A stretch of 64,000 bases of DNA from Paenibacillus xylanexedens (GTDB lineage Bacteria; Bacillota; Bacilli; Paenibacillales; Paenibacillaceae). Below are positions 32,331 to 40,072 of the stretch, in pieces (the stretch's first letter is position 1; the number at the start of each line of letters is the position of its first letter). The position numbers were made by a program, and so were the translations under genes. The stretch covers positions 1 to 64,000 of the forward strand of contig NZ_VEBF01000012.1 in the NCBI RefSeq assembly GCF_007676705.1, read 5' to 3'. The notes under the pieces are model-generated. The model did not search any database. It was not told the origin of the DNA and was given only the letters and a program-made list of their open reading frames with translations.

Positions 32331-32873
32331 ATGAAAGCTACTGGTATTGTCCGCCGTATAGATGACCTTGGTCGTGTGGTCATTCCAAAAGAAATCCGCC
32401 GTACGTTACGTATTCGTGAAGGTGATCCACTGGAAATTTTCGTGGACCGTGATGGAGAAGTTATCCTTAAAAAATATTCGCCGATTGGCGAGCTTGGCGA
32501 TTTTGCCAAAGAATATGCAGAATCCCTGTATGAGAGTACAGGCCATGTAACGATGATCTCTGACCGGGATACCATTATCACGGTGGCAGGCGGCTCCAAG
32601 AAAGAATATTTGGACAAGCAGGTGGGTCAACTATTAGAAGGTTGTATGGAAAACAGAAAGACCATTTTGGAAACAAACAATGGTTCTTATGAGCTTAGCA
32701 AAGATCATGACGAGACGTTATCCTCTTTTGTTATTGCGCCGATTATCTCGGGTGGTGACCCCATCGGAACAGTTATCCTTTTCAATAAGGATGAATCAGT
32801 TAAGATGTCTCAGATGGAAGTGAAGATGTCTGAGACGGCTGCTGGCTTCCTTGGCAAGCAAATGGAACAATAG
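32331..32873 (+). CDS. spoVT: stage V sporulation regulator SpoVT
   Basis: A 180-aa forespore transcription factor that adjusts sigma-G-dependent genes. The AbrB-type swapped-hairpin DNA-binding domain (MKATGIVRRIDDLGRVVIPK to VILKKY, about residues 1-48) is joined to a C-terminal GAF-like domain ending ETAAGFLGKQMEQ. This is the second AbrB-fold regulator in the window. The ribosome site is weak (GTGGGG, 12 bases away). It has its own terminator. A sigma-G promoter is expected upstream, but only a poorly spaced candidate (TGAATA at 32225) is seen. Confidence 0.95.
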   Translation: MKATGIVRRIDDLGRVVIPKEIRRTLRIREGDPLEIFVDRDGEVILKKYSPIGELGDFAKEYAESLYESTGHVTMISDRDTIITVAGGSKKEYLDKQVGQLLEGCMENRKTILETNNGSYELSKDHDETLSSFVIAPIISGGDPIGTVILFNKDESVKMSQMEVKMSETAAGFLGKQMEQ

Positions 32874-32883
32874 ACCGCAGATG

Positions 32884-32921
32884 AACTCCTGGTGCCCTGT
32901 TTTGGGCATACGGGAGTTTTT
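32884..32921 (+). terminator. spoVT terminator
   Basis: AACTCC-x-GGTGCCC pairs with GGGCA-x3-GGGAGTT, followed by a T tract. Confidence 0.85.
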
Positions 32922-33236
32922 GCATTTTAAGGGATAACGAAGTTAATCCGGATGATTGTGATGGGGGAGGTTAGTCTGTGTGTCTTCAGGCAGGTATAAT
33001 AGCAAGGTATGCTTAAAATATGTGTTCCAAAAGAACGGTTTTCAGTACCGAAGAGATGGGATGAAGCTAGAAATGGAGTAGCGGAGCATAGGCGAAACTA
33101 CGTGAGCAACGGACATTTCGGCTGAATTCCATATTTGATGCTGGTGATGCCTTCAGTCATCTTCCGTAATCAAAAGCCGACTTTTTGAACAACTTCTTAA
33201 AGGATTAGAACACAGGGACATACGCGGGAGGGACTT
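32922..33236. other. gene-free stretch before yabM
   Basis: No gene seen. TATAAT at about 32996 has only a weak -35 (TTAGTC at 18 bp), a possible promoter for the flippase gene. Confidence 0.4.
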
Positions 33237-34985
33237 ATGAAACAGCCGTCTACAGGCTCAAGGCTGCTACAAGGTGCATTTGTACTTGGGCTTGCTGCCA
33301 TTATCTCTAAAATTATTGGTGCTTTTCAGAAGATTCCGCTGCAGAATCTGGGGGGAGACGGTGTATTTGGCATCTACAATACGGTATATCCGTTATACAT
33401 GCTCATTATCACGCTTGCTGCTGCAGGACTGCCCCTGGCCGTATCCAAATTCGTAGCAGAACAGAACGCACTCGGAAGACCAGACGAGAGCAGAAGGATT
33501 ATTCGACTATCTTCCCTGCTGCTCGGGGGAATTGGAATTATAATGGCGCTCTTGATGTATGCCGGTGCGCCGCTGATCGCTGAACTAATTGGCAATCGAC
33601 ATGTGGTGCCATCGATTCGTGCAGCTTCAGGGGCTTTGTTGTTCGTCCCGGTGATGACAGGGTTACGTGGATATTTTCAGGGTTTGCAACAGATGGTACC
33701 GACAGCCGTATCGCAAGTGGTGGAGCAGACGATACGTGTCACCGTCATGATTGTTCTGCTTCTGTGGTTAATGAGGCGGGATGCTTCGCTCGAAACAATC
33801 GCTGCTGGCGCCATGTTAGGCTCTGTTGCCGGCGGAATGGTTGGGCTACTAGTCATGTTAGGGTACATGGCCCGACATCGGCGAAGAAACAGGGACGTGA
33901 TAGCCGGACAGGTGAATTCAGAATGGAGCAGGAAAGGTGAAGAAGTTGAAGCAGACAGGCATGAGCGTCAGGAGCATAGGCCGGTTACGCCGCAGAAGAA
34001 AACTGTGAGTACTGTTAATCCCGCCCTGGGAGAACGGTCACGATCCAACGGGGAATGGATCAGGACGTTGCTCATGTATGCTATTCCGGTCTGTCTCGGG
34101 TCGCTGGCCGTACCGCTGATGAATCTGGTGGATACCTTCACTGTGCCGCGGCTGCTGCGAGGAGAAGGACTGGATGAGATCCAGTCGATGGTTTCTTTCG
34201 GCATCTACAACCGTGGATTGCCGCTGGTTCAACTGGTGACGATGCTTGCCACGTCACTATCTGTGTTGTTTATTCCGGCGATGGCGGAAGCCCGGTTAAA
34301 GGGCGGGCCAGAAGCCGTCCGGCAGCAAGCAGGCCTCGCGCTGCGCTGGTTCTGGTTGATCGGCCTGGCGGCCTCCGCGGGTCTCGCGGTGCTGGCGGAG
34401 CCGATTAACCGCATGCTGTACGGAGATGCCGCAGGCACCGAAGCACTGCGGTACATGGCGCTGACGGCTGCGGGTAGCACCGTCAGCATTATTGCGGCGG
34501 CGCTGCTGCAAGGCCTCGGCGCCGTGCGCGCACCAGCGTTCAGCATGCTGGCCGCCGCAGGCGTTAAGGCGCTGCTGAACGTTATGCTTGTGCCGACGCT
34601 GGGCATTAGCGGCGCGGCCCTGGCAGGCGCAGTCGCCTACATGCTGGCGGCTGGCCTGAATGTGGCGCTGCTGGCGCGACTTGTCGCCCTGCGCCCTGCC
34701 CCTGGCGCCGTCCTGGCGAAGCCGGCGCTGGTGATCGCCGCCATGAGTCTGGCGGCGGTAGGCATGGCCTGGGCCGCCGAAGCCGTGCTCGGCGGCATGG
34801 GTATCGCGGCTGACCGCAGGCTGGCCGCGATGGGCGTGAGCCTGCTGGGCATTGCCGCAGGCTCGGCCGTGTTTTTGCTGGCGGCGGCCCGGACAGGGCT
34901 ATTGACCGCCGCAGAGCTGGCGGCCGTGCCCAAGTTGGGGCCTCGCCTTGCCAAGCTGCTGCGCAGACTGCGTGTGCTGCGCTAG
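33237..34985 (+). CDS. MOP-family flippase (YabM/SpoVB-like)
   Basis: A 582-aa membrane protein of the polysaccharide/lipid flippase (MATE/MOP) superfamily, with about 14 hydrophobic segments. The N-terminal GAFVLGLAAIISKIIGAFQKIPLQNLGGDGVFG is split by the usual SpoVB-type pattern. Its place between spoVT and mazG equals B. subtilis yabM. A charged loop of about 60 residues (residues 220-280) separates the two halves. The 3' part, from about 34300, is strikingly GC-rich (45 of 60 bases in the line from 34501) and correspondingly Ala-rich. The ribosome site GGGAGGG is strong. Confidence 0.85.
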   Translation: MKQPSTGSRLLQGAFVLGLAAIISKIIGAFQKIPLQNLGGDGVFGIYNTVYPLYMLIITLAAAGLPLAVSKFVAEQNALGRPDESRRIIRLSSLLLGGIGIIMALLMYAGAPLIAELIGNRHVVPSIRAASGALLFVPVMTGLRGYFQGLQQMVPTAVSQVVEQTIRVTVMIVLLLWLMRRDASLETIAAGAMLGSVAGGMVGLLVMLGYMARHRRRNRDVIAGQVNSEWSRKGEEVEADRHERQEHRPVTPQKKTVSTVNPALGERSRSNGEWIRTLLMYAIPVCLGSLAVPLMNLVDTFTVPRLLRGEGLDEIQSMVSFGIYNRGLPLVQLVTMLATSLSVLFIPAMAEARLKGGPEAVRQQAGLALRWFWLIGLAASAGLAVLAEPINRMLYGDAAGTEALRYMALTAAGSTVSIIAAALLQGLGAVRAPAFSMLAAAGVKALLNVMLVPTLGISGAALAGAVAYMLAAGLNVALLARLVALRPAPGAVLAKPALVIAAMSLAAVGMAWAAEAVLGGMGIAADRRLAAMGVSLLGIAAGSAVFLLAAARTGLLTAAELAAVPKLGPRLAKLLRRLRVLR

Positions 34986-35051
34986 CTCCATGCTCACGGT
35001 GCTACTGCATGCAGCACCGAGAATATGCAATTATAGGATATCGAATGATTC

Positions 35052-35060
35052 TGGTATAAT
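35052..35060 (+). promoter_or_regulatory. extended -10 promoter element before mazG
   Basis: TGGTATAAT combines a TGn extension with a perfect -10 hexamer, 75 bases before the mazG start. No good -35 is seen, which is tolerated by extended -10 promoters. Confidence 0.5.
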
Positions 35061-35134
35061 ACGTGTAATTAGTCCTGTTCAGGCGCGATGAATCAGTGAG
35101 TCTGGACAGGATAGTCCGGATGGAGGTTTACGTG

Positions 35135-36628
35135 ATGAGTGCAGCTTTAACCGTAGTGGGTCTTGGATCTGGAGATGCAGACCAACTGACCGTAGGTATT
35201 ATCAAAAAAATGAAACATGCAGCTACGCTGTATGTACGTACCCTGGATCATCCCGTATTGAATGATCTGCAACAAGAGGGGCTGGAGATGACATCATTTG
35301 ATGCCATCTATGAGGCGAAGTCCTCCTTCCCCGAAGTATATGATGAGATCGCGAACCAACTGATAGAAGCCGCTCGCAAGGGTGAGGCTGGAACCGAGAT
35401 TGTGTACGCCGTACCCGGTCATCCGATGGTAGCAGAAGCAAGTGTACGCCTACTCAAAGAACGTTGTCCGCAGATGGGTATCTCATTGCGTGTCATGGGC
35501 GGGGAGAGCTTCCTGGATGAAGCTTTTATACGACTTGGATTCGATCCAATCGAAGGGTTTCAACTCCTGGATGCCAGCAGCCTGAACACGGAATTGGTAC
35601 AACCACAGCTACATACATTGATTGGACAAGTCTACGATGTGTTCACTGCTTCGGATGTGAAGCTATGCCTGATGGAGGTTTACCCGGATGATTATCCGGT
35701 ATTTGTTGGTCACGCGTTGGGCGTACAGGGCCAGGAGGTCATTCACAAGATTCCTTTGCACGAACTGGACCGGATCGAAGGTTACGGCAATCTGTCACTG
35801 ATCTATGTACCGAAGAACACCGATGATGCCCTGCGTCGCCGTTCCTTTGCGCGTTTGCATGAGATCGTCAATATTCTTCGCAGTCCGGGTGGCTGTCCAT
35901 GGGATCAGGAACAGACACATCAGTCCATTCGCAAAAACCTGATTGAAGAGACCTATGAAGTCATTGAGACAATCGATGAGGATGACCCCGACCATATGAA
36001 AGAAGAGCTGGGTGATCTGCTGCTGCAGATTTTATTGCATTCCCAGATGGAAGAAGAGGTTGGCACATTTAATGTGTATGATGTCATCGAAGGCTTGAAC
36101 GATAAGCTGATTTTCCGTCATCCACACGTTTTTGGTGATCATCAGGCCGAAGATGCGAATGAAGCTCTTCAGAACTGGGAACAGATGAAGGCAGAGGAGA
36201 AGAAGCGCAAGGGCCAGGATCAGGAGAAGGTTTCCGTGCTGGACGGCATACCGCGTGATTTGCCTGCATTGATGAAGGGATACAAGCTACAGAAGAAAGC
36301 AGCCAAAGTGGGCTTTGATTGGGATGATGTTGAAGGTGTGTTTGCCAAGATCGAGGAAGAATTGGCGGAGTTGAAAGAAGCGGTGCAACAAGGTCAGTCT
36401 GCGGAAGAACGGAAGCTCGAACTGGGTGATTTATTATTCGCAGCCGCGAACGTCGCAAGATTCATCGATACAGACCCGGAAGAGGCACTCGCTGCGACAA
36501 ACCGCAAGTTCGTTGGACGGTTCCAGTACATCGAGGAGCGTCTGCGTGAACAGGGGAGAACGCCAGCAGATAGTAATGTAGAAGAGATGGAGCAATTCTG
36601 GCAGGATGCGAAGAAGGCAGGATTATAA
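35135..36628 (+). CDS. mazG: tetrapyrrole-methylase/MazG fusion (YabN)
   Basis: A 497-aa two-domain protein. The N-terminal half is a SAM-dependent tetrapyrrole methylase-like domain (TVVGLGSGDADQLTVG; GHPMVAEASV). The C-terminal half is a MazG nucleoside triphosphate pyrophosphohydrolase with the catalytic EETYEVIETIDEDD and EELGDLL motifs, and a second, partial MazG repeat near the end. It probably cleans abnormal NTPs; the role of the methylase part is unknown. ATG 35096 is in frame without a ribosome site. ATG 35135, after GGAGGT, is used. Confidence 0.92.
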   Translation: MSAALTVVGLGSGDADQLTVGIIKKMKHAATLYVRTLDHPVLNDLQQEGLEMTSFDAIYEAKSSFPEVYDEIANQLIEAARKGEAGTEIVYAVPGHPMVAEASVRLLKERCPQMGISLRVMGGESFLDEAFIRLGFDPIEGFQLLDASSLNTELVQPQLHTLIGQVYDVFTASDVKLCLMEVYPDDYPVFVGHALGVQGQEVIHKIPLHELDRIEGYGNLSLIYVPKNTDDALRRRSFARLHEIVNILRSPGGCPWDQEQTHQSIRKNLIEETYEVIETIDEDDPDHMKEELGDLLLQILLHSQMEEEVGTFNVYDVIEGLNDKLIFRHPHVFGDHQAEDANEALQNWEQMKAEEKKRKGQDQEKVSVLDGIPRDLPALMKGYKLQKKAAKVGFDWDDVEGVFAKIEEELAELKEAVQQGQSAEERKLELGDLLFAAANVARFIDTDPEEALAATNRKFVGRFQYIEERLREQGRTPADSNVEEMEQFWQDAKKAGL

Positions 36629-36938
36629 CAGGTTCAATTTTCTGGGAAAAGCCGGATAACCTTATTCCATTCATGCTATGCAGTGTGTTATGATAATACG
36701 AACATGTGTTCATCTGTGTAAACTGGGGTTGGTGTTTAGCAACAGATGGTTTCGGGTACTGGTCTTAGACTGTTGCCTGCGGACCATCGACAAAAAGCTA
36801 AAAAAAAGTCGCGGACCAAGGCAGGATTTCAGATACCAAGCCAGAATACATGTGTAGTAACCTAACGCGAAACCAGCGGCAATAACCTATTGCTCAGGAT
36901 CGCAGATACTTTTTTTTCAATTTGGGAGGCTTTTAAAA
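36629..36938. other. gene-free stretch before the HU gene
   Basis: No gene seen. It holds the presumed HU promoter; TATGATAAT near 36690 is a -10 candidate without a good -35. Two copies of GCGGACCA occur at about 36779 and 36812. Confidence 0.4.
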
Positions 36939-37211
36939 ATGAACAAAACAGATCTGATTAACAACATTTCAACCAAAAGTGGTTTGACTAAAAAAGACGT
37001 TGAGTCCGTATTGAACGGCTTTTTGGGAGAAATTACAGATGCGCTTGCCAGCGGAGACAAAGTACAATTGATCGGCTTTGGCACTTTTGAGACCCGCAAA
37101 CGTTCCGGTCGTACCGGACGTAACCCACAAACAGGGAATGAGATCGTGATTCCTGAGTCCACTGTTCCTGCATTCAAAGCAGGTAACAAACTTAAAGAAG
37201 CCGTAAAATAA
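36939..37211 (+). CDS. hup: HU-type DNA-binding protein
   Basis: A 90-aa histone-like protein that bends and compacts DNA. The full HU signature is seen: MNKTDLINNISTKSGLTKKD, then the hydrophobic core IGFGTFETRKRSGRTGRNPQ, the flexible arm with the IPxSTVPAFKAGN element (here with E for the usual A) and a Lys-rich end. The ribosome site is GGGAGG. Its stop shares a base with the rqcP start, so the two are coupled. In B. subtilis the HU gene hbs lies elsewhere. Confidence 0.95.
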   Translation: MNKTDLINNISTKSGLTKKDVESVLNGFLGEITDALASGDKVQLIGFGTFETRKRSGRTGRNPQTGNEIVIPESTVPAFKAGNKLKEAVK

Positions 37212-37489
37212 TGCGTCTTGATAAATTCCTGAAGGTCTCCCGATTAATTAAACGCCGTACTGTGGCCAAGGACGTCTCTGAACAAGGACGTGTTCTGGTG
37301 AACGGACGTGAAGCGAAGCCCAGCGCCGCTGTTAAGGTAGGCGATGAGCTGACGGTTCAGTTCGGTCAGAAACTGGTCACCGTGAAGGTGGAACGAATTG
37401 CCGAGAGCACCAAGAAGGATGAGGCGAGCAGCCTCTATACCTTGGTTAAGGAAGAGCCGATCGCCAAGGATAACGGGATGAACTGGTAA
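37211..37489 (+). CDS. rqcP: S4-domain ribosome quality control protein RqcP (YabO)
   Basis: A 92-aa S4/Hsp15-type RNA-binding protein. In B. subtilis RqcP works with RqcH on stalled 50S subunits to add C-terminal alanine tails. The S4 fold opens MRLDKFLKVSRLIKRRTVAK and continues through the GRVLVNGREAKPSAAVKVGD turn. The start overlaps the HU stop (TAATG). It keeps the mazG-rqcP-yabP-yabQ-divIC order apart from the inserted HU gene. A terminator follows. Confidence 0.92.
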   Translation: MRLDKFLKVSRLIKRRTVAKDVSEQGRVLVNGREAKPSAAVKVGDELTVQFGQKLVTVKVERIAESTKKDEASSLYTLVKEEPIAKDNGMNW

Positions 37490-37537
37490 CAGTACACCTG
37501 ATATGATTGTATGTTCATTCAATGCAAGTTGAATCGA

Positions 37538-37569
37538 AACGTCCTCCTGTAACTGGGAAGGGCGTTTTT
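37538..37569 (+). terminator. rqcP terminator
   Basis: AACGTCCT (37538-37545) pairs with AGGGCGTT (37559-37566), with one G-U pair, and a T tract follows. Confidence 0.82.
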
Positions 37570-37664
37570 GTTTTCACTAGACAGCGGGTTATTTGTTCAG
37601 CAACACAGGTTCTATTCCAACCTCCACATCCATAAGCTAGGTGTATGAAGGAGGGGTACATGCC

Positions 37665-37949
37665 ATGGTTGAGCACGGTAAGGCCAAACAGCATCATCTG
37701 AGCATGCAGAATCGGAAACTGCTGGATCTGACGGGTGTCTCCAATGTGGAGAGCTTCGACAGTGAGGAATTTTTGCTGCAGACTGAACTTGGGCATCTGA
37801 CCATCCGGGGGCACAATTTACATATCAAAAACCTAAGCCTGGAGGAAGGTCTGTTATCTATTGAAGGTACAGTAAGTTCGCTCCAATATCTGGACCCCGG
37901 TTCCCAGTCCAAAAACAGTAAAGGCCTGTTTGGCAAGATGTTCCGATGA
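37665..37949 (+). CDS. yabP: sporulation protein YabP
   Basis: A 94-aa YabP-family protein needed for spore formation in B. subtilis. The family core is LLDLTGVSNVESFDSEEFLL followed by TELGHLTIRGHNLHIKNLSL, and LSIEGTVSSLQY. GTG 37641 is in frame, but GAAGGAGGGG lies inside it, so ATG 37665 is the start. It overlaps yabQ by four bases (ATGA). Confidence 0.92.
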   Translation: MVEHGKAKQHHLSMQNRKLLDLTGVSNVESFDSEEFLLQTELGHLTIRGHNLHIKNLSLEEGLLSIEGTVSSLQYLDPGSQSKNSKGLFGKMFR

Positions 37950-38515
37950 GTCCGGATACTCAATGGATCACATTGATGTGGATGCTTATTTCGGGGGTCG
38001 TGATGGGGATGGCCTATGACAGTTACCGGGTACTGTCCGGACAGCTGCGGTTTCCGAGATGGAGCATCCACACGCTAGATCTGTTGTACTGGGTTGCTTC
38101 CGCGCTGTTCGTTTTTCGGATGCTATATGCCGGAAACCACGGACAGTTGCGGTTTTATGTCTTTTTGGGGCTGATTATAGGGGTTTGCTTCTATTTTTGG
38201 CTTTTAAGTGTTACAACCCAGCGTTTTGTGGTAATGTTAATTAAACTCGCAAGAACGCTGATTCATTGGTGTGGACATATCCTTAACATCCTGATCGTTA
38301 TGCCGGCTAAAGGAATCTATAAGTTGATTCGCGTATTATTAGGTTTTGTAATTGCGATACTAATATTCCTGGGCAAGCTGGTGCTGCAATGTTTGGTACC
38401 TTTCGGCAAGTTATTCCGCTGGATGTTTAGGCCGCTCCTGAGACATTGGGTAACGCCGCATTGGATGATCCGTGTGGGTACAAGAATTGCAGCGATGTGG
38501 AAACGCTGGTTTTAA
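37946..38515 (+). CDS. yabQ: spore cortex protein YabQ
   Basis: A 189-aa membrane protein of the YabQ family, required for cortex synthesis and located around the forespore in B. subtilis. It has hydrophobic segments in the first 90 residues (WITLMWMLISGVVMGMAYDS; YWVASALFVFRML; FLGLIIGVCFYFWLL) and another near 125-150, with a basic C-terminus. It is translationally coupled to yabP and followed 12 bases later by divIC. Confidence 0.92.
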   Translation: MSPDTQWITLMWMLISGVVMGMAYDSYRVLSGQLRFPRWSIHTLDLLYWVASALFVFRMLYAGNHGQLRFYVFLGLIIGVCFYFWLLSVTTQRFVVMLIKLARTLIHWCGHILNILIVMPAKGIYKLIRVLLGFVIAILIFLGKLVLQCLVPFGKLFRWMFRPLLRHWVTPHWMIRVGTRIAAMWKRWF

Positions 38516-38527
38516 GGAGGTCCGATA

Positions 38528-38863
38528 ATGGGTAAAACACCTGTGGGCAGATCTAAGGCTCCAACTAATCAAGGAAAATCTACCGGTGCACGAAGGCGCC
38601 TCATGCTTTGGATGACGTTTATGATTGTATTTGTAGTATGGGCAGGATATACATTCCTTGTGCAGAATGCACAAATTTCGGACAAGAGTTCTCATCTGGC
38701 TACTCAGCAAGCTTCAAAGGAAGATACGTTGAAGAAGCTGGAGCAGTTGAAGTACGAAGTCAGCCGGTTGAATGACCCAGAATACATAGGACAGCTGGCA
38801 CGAAAAAAAGGATATTATCTTCCTGAGGAAACGCCGATCCAGGTTGAAGAGTCAGGGAACTGA
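38528..38863 (+). CDS. divIC: cell-division protein DivIC (FtsB-like)
   Basis: A 111-aa bitopic membrane protein of the septum-formation complex with DivIB and FtsL. It has a basic N-terminus, one membrane segment (about residues 24-42), an extracellular coiled coil (about 50-78, EDTLKKLEQLKYEVSRLNDP) and the conserved YIGQLARKKGYYLPEE motif. The ribosome site AAGGAGG overlaps the end of yabQ. Confidence 0.93.
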   Translation: MGKTPVGRSKAPTNQGKSTGARRRLMLWMTFMIVFVVWAGYTFLVQNAQISDKSSHLATQQASKEDTLKKLEQLKYEVSRLNDPEYIGQLARKKGYYLPEETPIQVEESGN

Positions 38864-38957
38864 TGGAATTCGGTCCATTACCGAGCTAGGTTTGTTATCC
38901 GTGTGTCTGAAGCCGTTAAACCGGAAAAAATAGGCTCTCTGATGGGGTAGTGTTCAG

Positions 38958-38987
38958 TTGACCTTGGTTTACGGCATAAGGTATAAT
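38958..38987 (+). promoter_or_regulatory. sigma-A-type promoter before yabR
   Basis: TTGACC (38958-38963) and a perfect TATAAT (38982-38987) are 18 bp apart, 75 bases before the yabR start. Confidence 0.65.
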
Positions 38988-39061
38988 TACATTAGCGCAG
39001 CATTGATTTTGGCATTCAAAAAATCGGGTTGTATATTTTTAAGGGAGGATCATTTTATTCT

Positions 39062-39592
39062 ATGGCAATTGAAGTGGGCACCAAGTTAGAGGGCAAGGTG
39101 ACAGGAATCACGCATTTTGGAGCATTTGTGGATCTGTCAGGAGGTGTCACGGGTCTCGTTCACATCTCGGAAATCGCCGACAATTACGTCAAAGATGTCA
39201 ACGACCACCTGAAGCTGAATGACCTCGTTACAGTGAAGGTTATCAACGTTGACAAGGATGGCAAGATCGGACTTTCCATTAAGCAAGCTGTTGACAAACC
39301 GGTTGAGCAACAAACACAATCCAGACCCCCGAGAGCTCCTAGACCGGAACGCAGTGGAGGAGATCGCGAACGATTCAGCGGCGGAGGCCCAAGTGGTGGC
39401 CAAGGTCGTGGTGGCGGCGGCGGTGGATTTAACCGTGGTGACCGTGGAGGCCGTTCTTTCAAGCCCGCAGCAGGCAAACCTTCATTTGAGGATAAAATGT
39501 CACGCTTCCTGAAAGATAGTGAAGAGCGGATCTCTTCGCTTAAGAAGAACACAGAAGGCAAACGCGGAGGCCGCGGAGCCAAGCGTGTGTAA
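39062..39592 (+). CDS. yabR: S1-domain RNA-binding protein YabR
   Basis: A 176-aa protein with one S1 domain (residues 4-75: GTKLEGKVTGITHFGAFVDL to KIGLSIKQA). A disordered, Pro/Arg then Gly/Arg-rich segment follows (about 85-140, with RGGGGGGF and RGDRGGRSF), then a basic helix with KPSFEDKMSRFLKDSEERI as in the family. It is longer than B. subtilis YabR (128 aa) because of the glycine/arginine insert. ATG 39062 is the only start giving the family N-terminus; GGAGG is 13 bases away, a long spacing. Confidence 0.9.
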   Translation: MAIEVGTKLEGKVTGITHFGAFVDLSGGVTGLVHISEIADNYVKDVNDHLKLNDLVTVKVINVDKDGKIGLSIKQAVDKPVEQQTQSRPPRAPRPERSGGDRERFSGGGPSGGQGRGGGGGGFNRGDRGGRSFKPAAGKPSFEDKMSRFLKDSEERISSLKKNTEGKRGGRGAKRV

Positions 39593-39628
39593 TCTGTCTC
39601 AACCTCAACCTGATCTAAACATATAAGT

Positions 39629-39661
39629 AAAACCGTTAGCCCATGGGCTAACGGTTTTTTT
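39629..39661 (+). terminator. yabR terminator
   Basis: AAAACCGTTAGCCC (39629-39642) and GGGCTAACGGTTTT (39645-39658) form a perfect 14-bp stem with a T tract. Confidence 0.95.
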
Positions 39662-39762
39662 GTGTTTACTCTTGCCGGTGAGCGGTGGATTAGCTTTTTT
39701 TGTAAGGTGAAGCTCCATATCCCCAGTTTTTCTGCACAACAAAATGGAACGATAAGAACATT

Positions 39763-40014
39763 TGTCGTCTACCATTTTTTACCGACAGGTTTCCGTGGCA
39801 TTCCACAGCTATCCTGCTCAAATGATGGCGAGGACATACTAACTCCGGTTCAAAATCAGACATTCCCCTTGTCGGAATCAAGTAGGAGAATGATTAAAAC
39901 CACAATAAGGCCGGGGGTTTCGCACCACCGCGCCAGGCTCGTTTCTTTTGTCGTAAACTTTTTGGGCCCTGCCCACCTATTCTGACAAACTACGTCTTCT
40001 AATCTATCTATAAT
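39763..40014 (+). promoter_or_regulatory. spoIIE promoter with 21-bp spacer and Spo0A-box-like sites
   Basis: CTGACA (39982-39987) and TATAAT (40009-40014) are 21 bp apart, the unusual spacing known for Spo0A-activated sigma-A promoters such as spoIIE and spoIIG of B. subtilis. Spo0A-like boxes are TGTCGTC (39763-39769), TGTCGGA (39870-39876) and TGTCGTA (39949-39955). TTTGTCA on the minus strand (39984-39990) overlaps the -35. The rest of the 480-base gap (39593-40072) shows no gene. The two tRNA genes found here in B. subtilis are absent. Confidence 0.6.
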
Positions 40015-40072
40015 CAGAACCATCGAGAACGAAACACGAAAATTCAAATTAATCGAATGGGGTGCCTTGAGG

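Noticed and set aside
39662..39985. A 107-codon frame between yabR and spoIIE
   Set aside because: It covers the spoIIE control region, has no ribosome site, and has a T/Ser/Phe-rich chance composition.
39662..40060. tRNA genes expected from B. subtilis synteny
   Set aside because: No cloverleaf or GGTTCAAATCC-type T-arm could be found; GGTTCAAAATC near 39848 lacks pairing partners.
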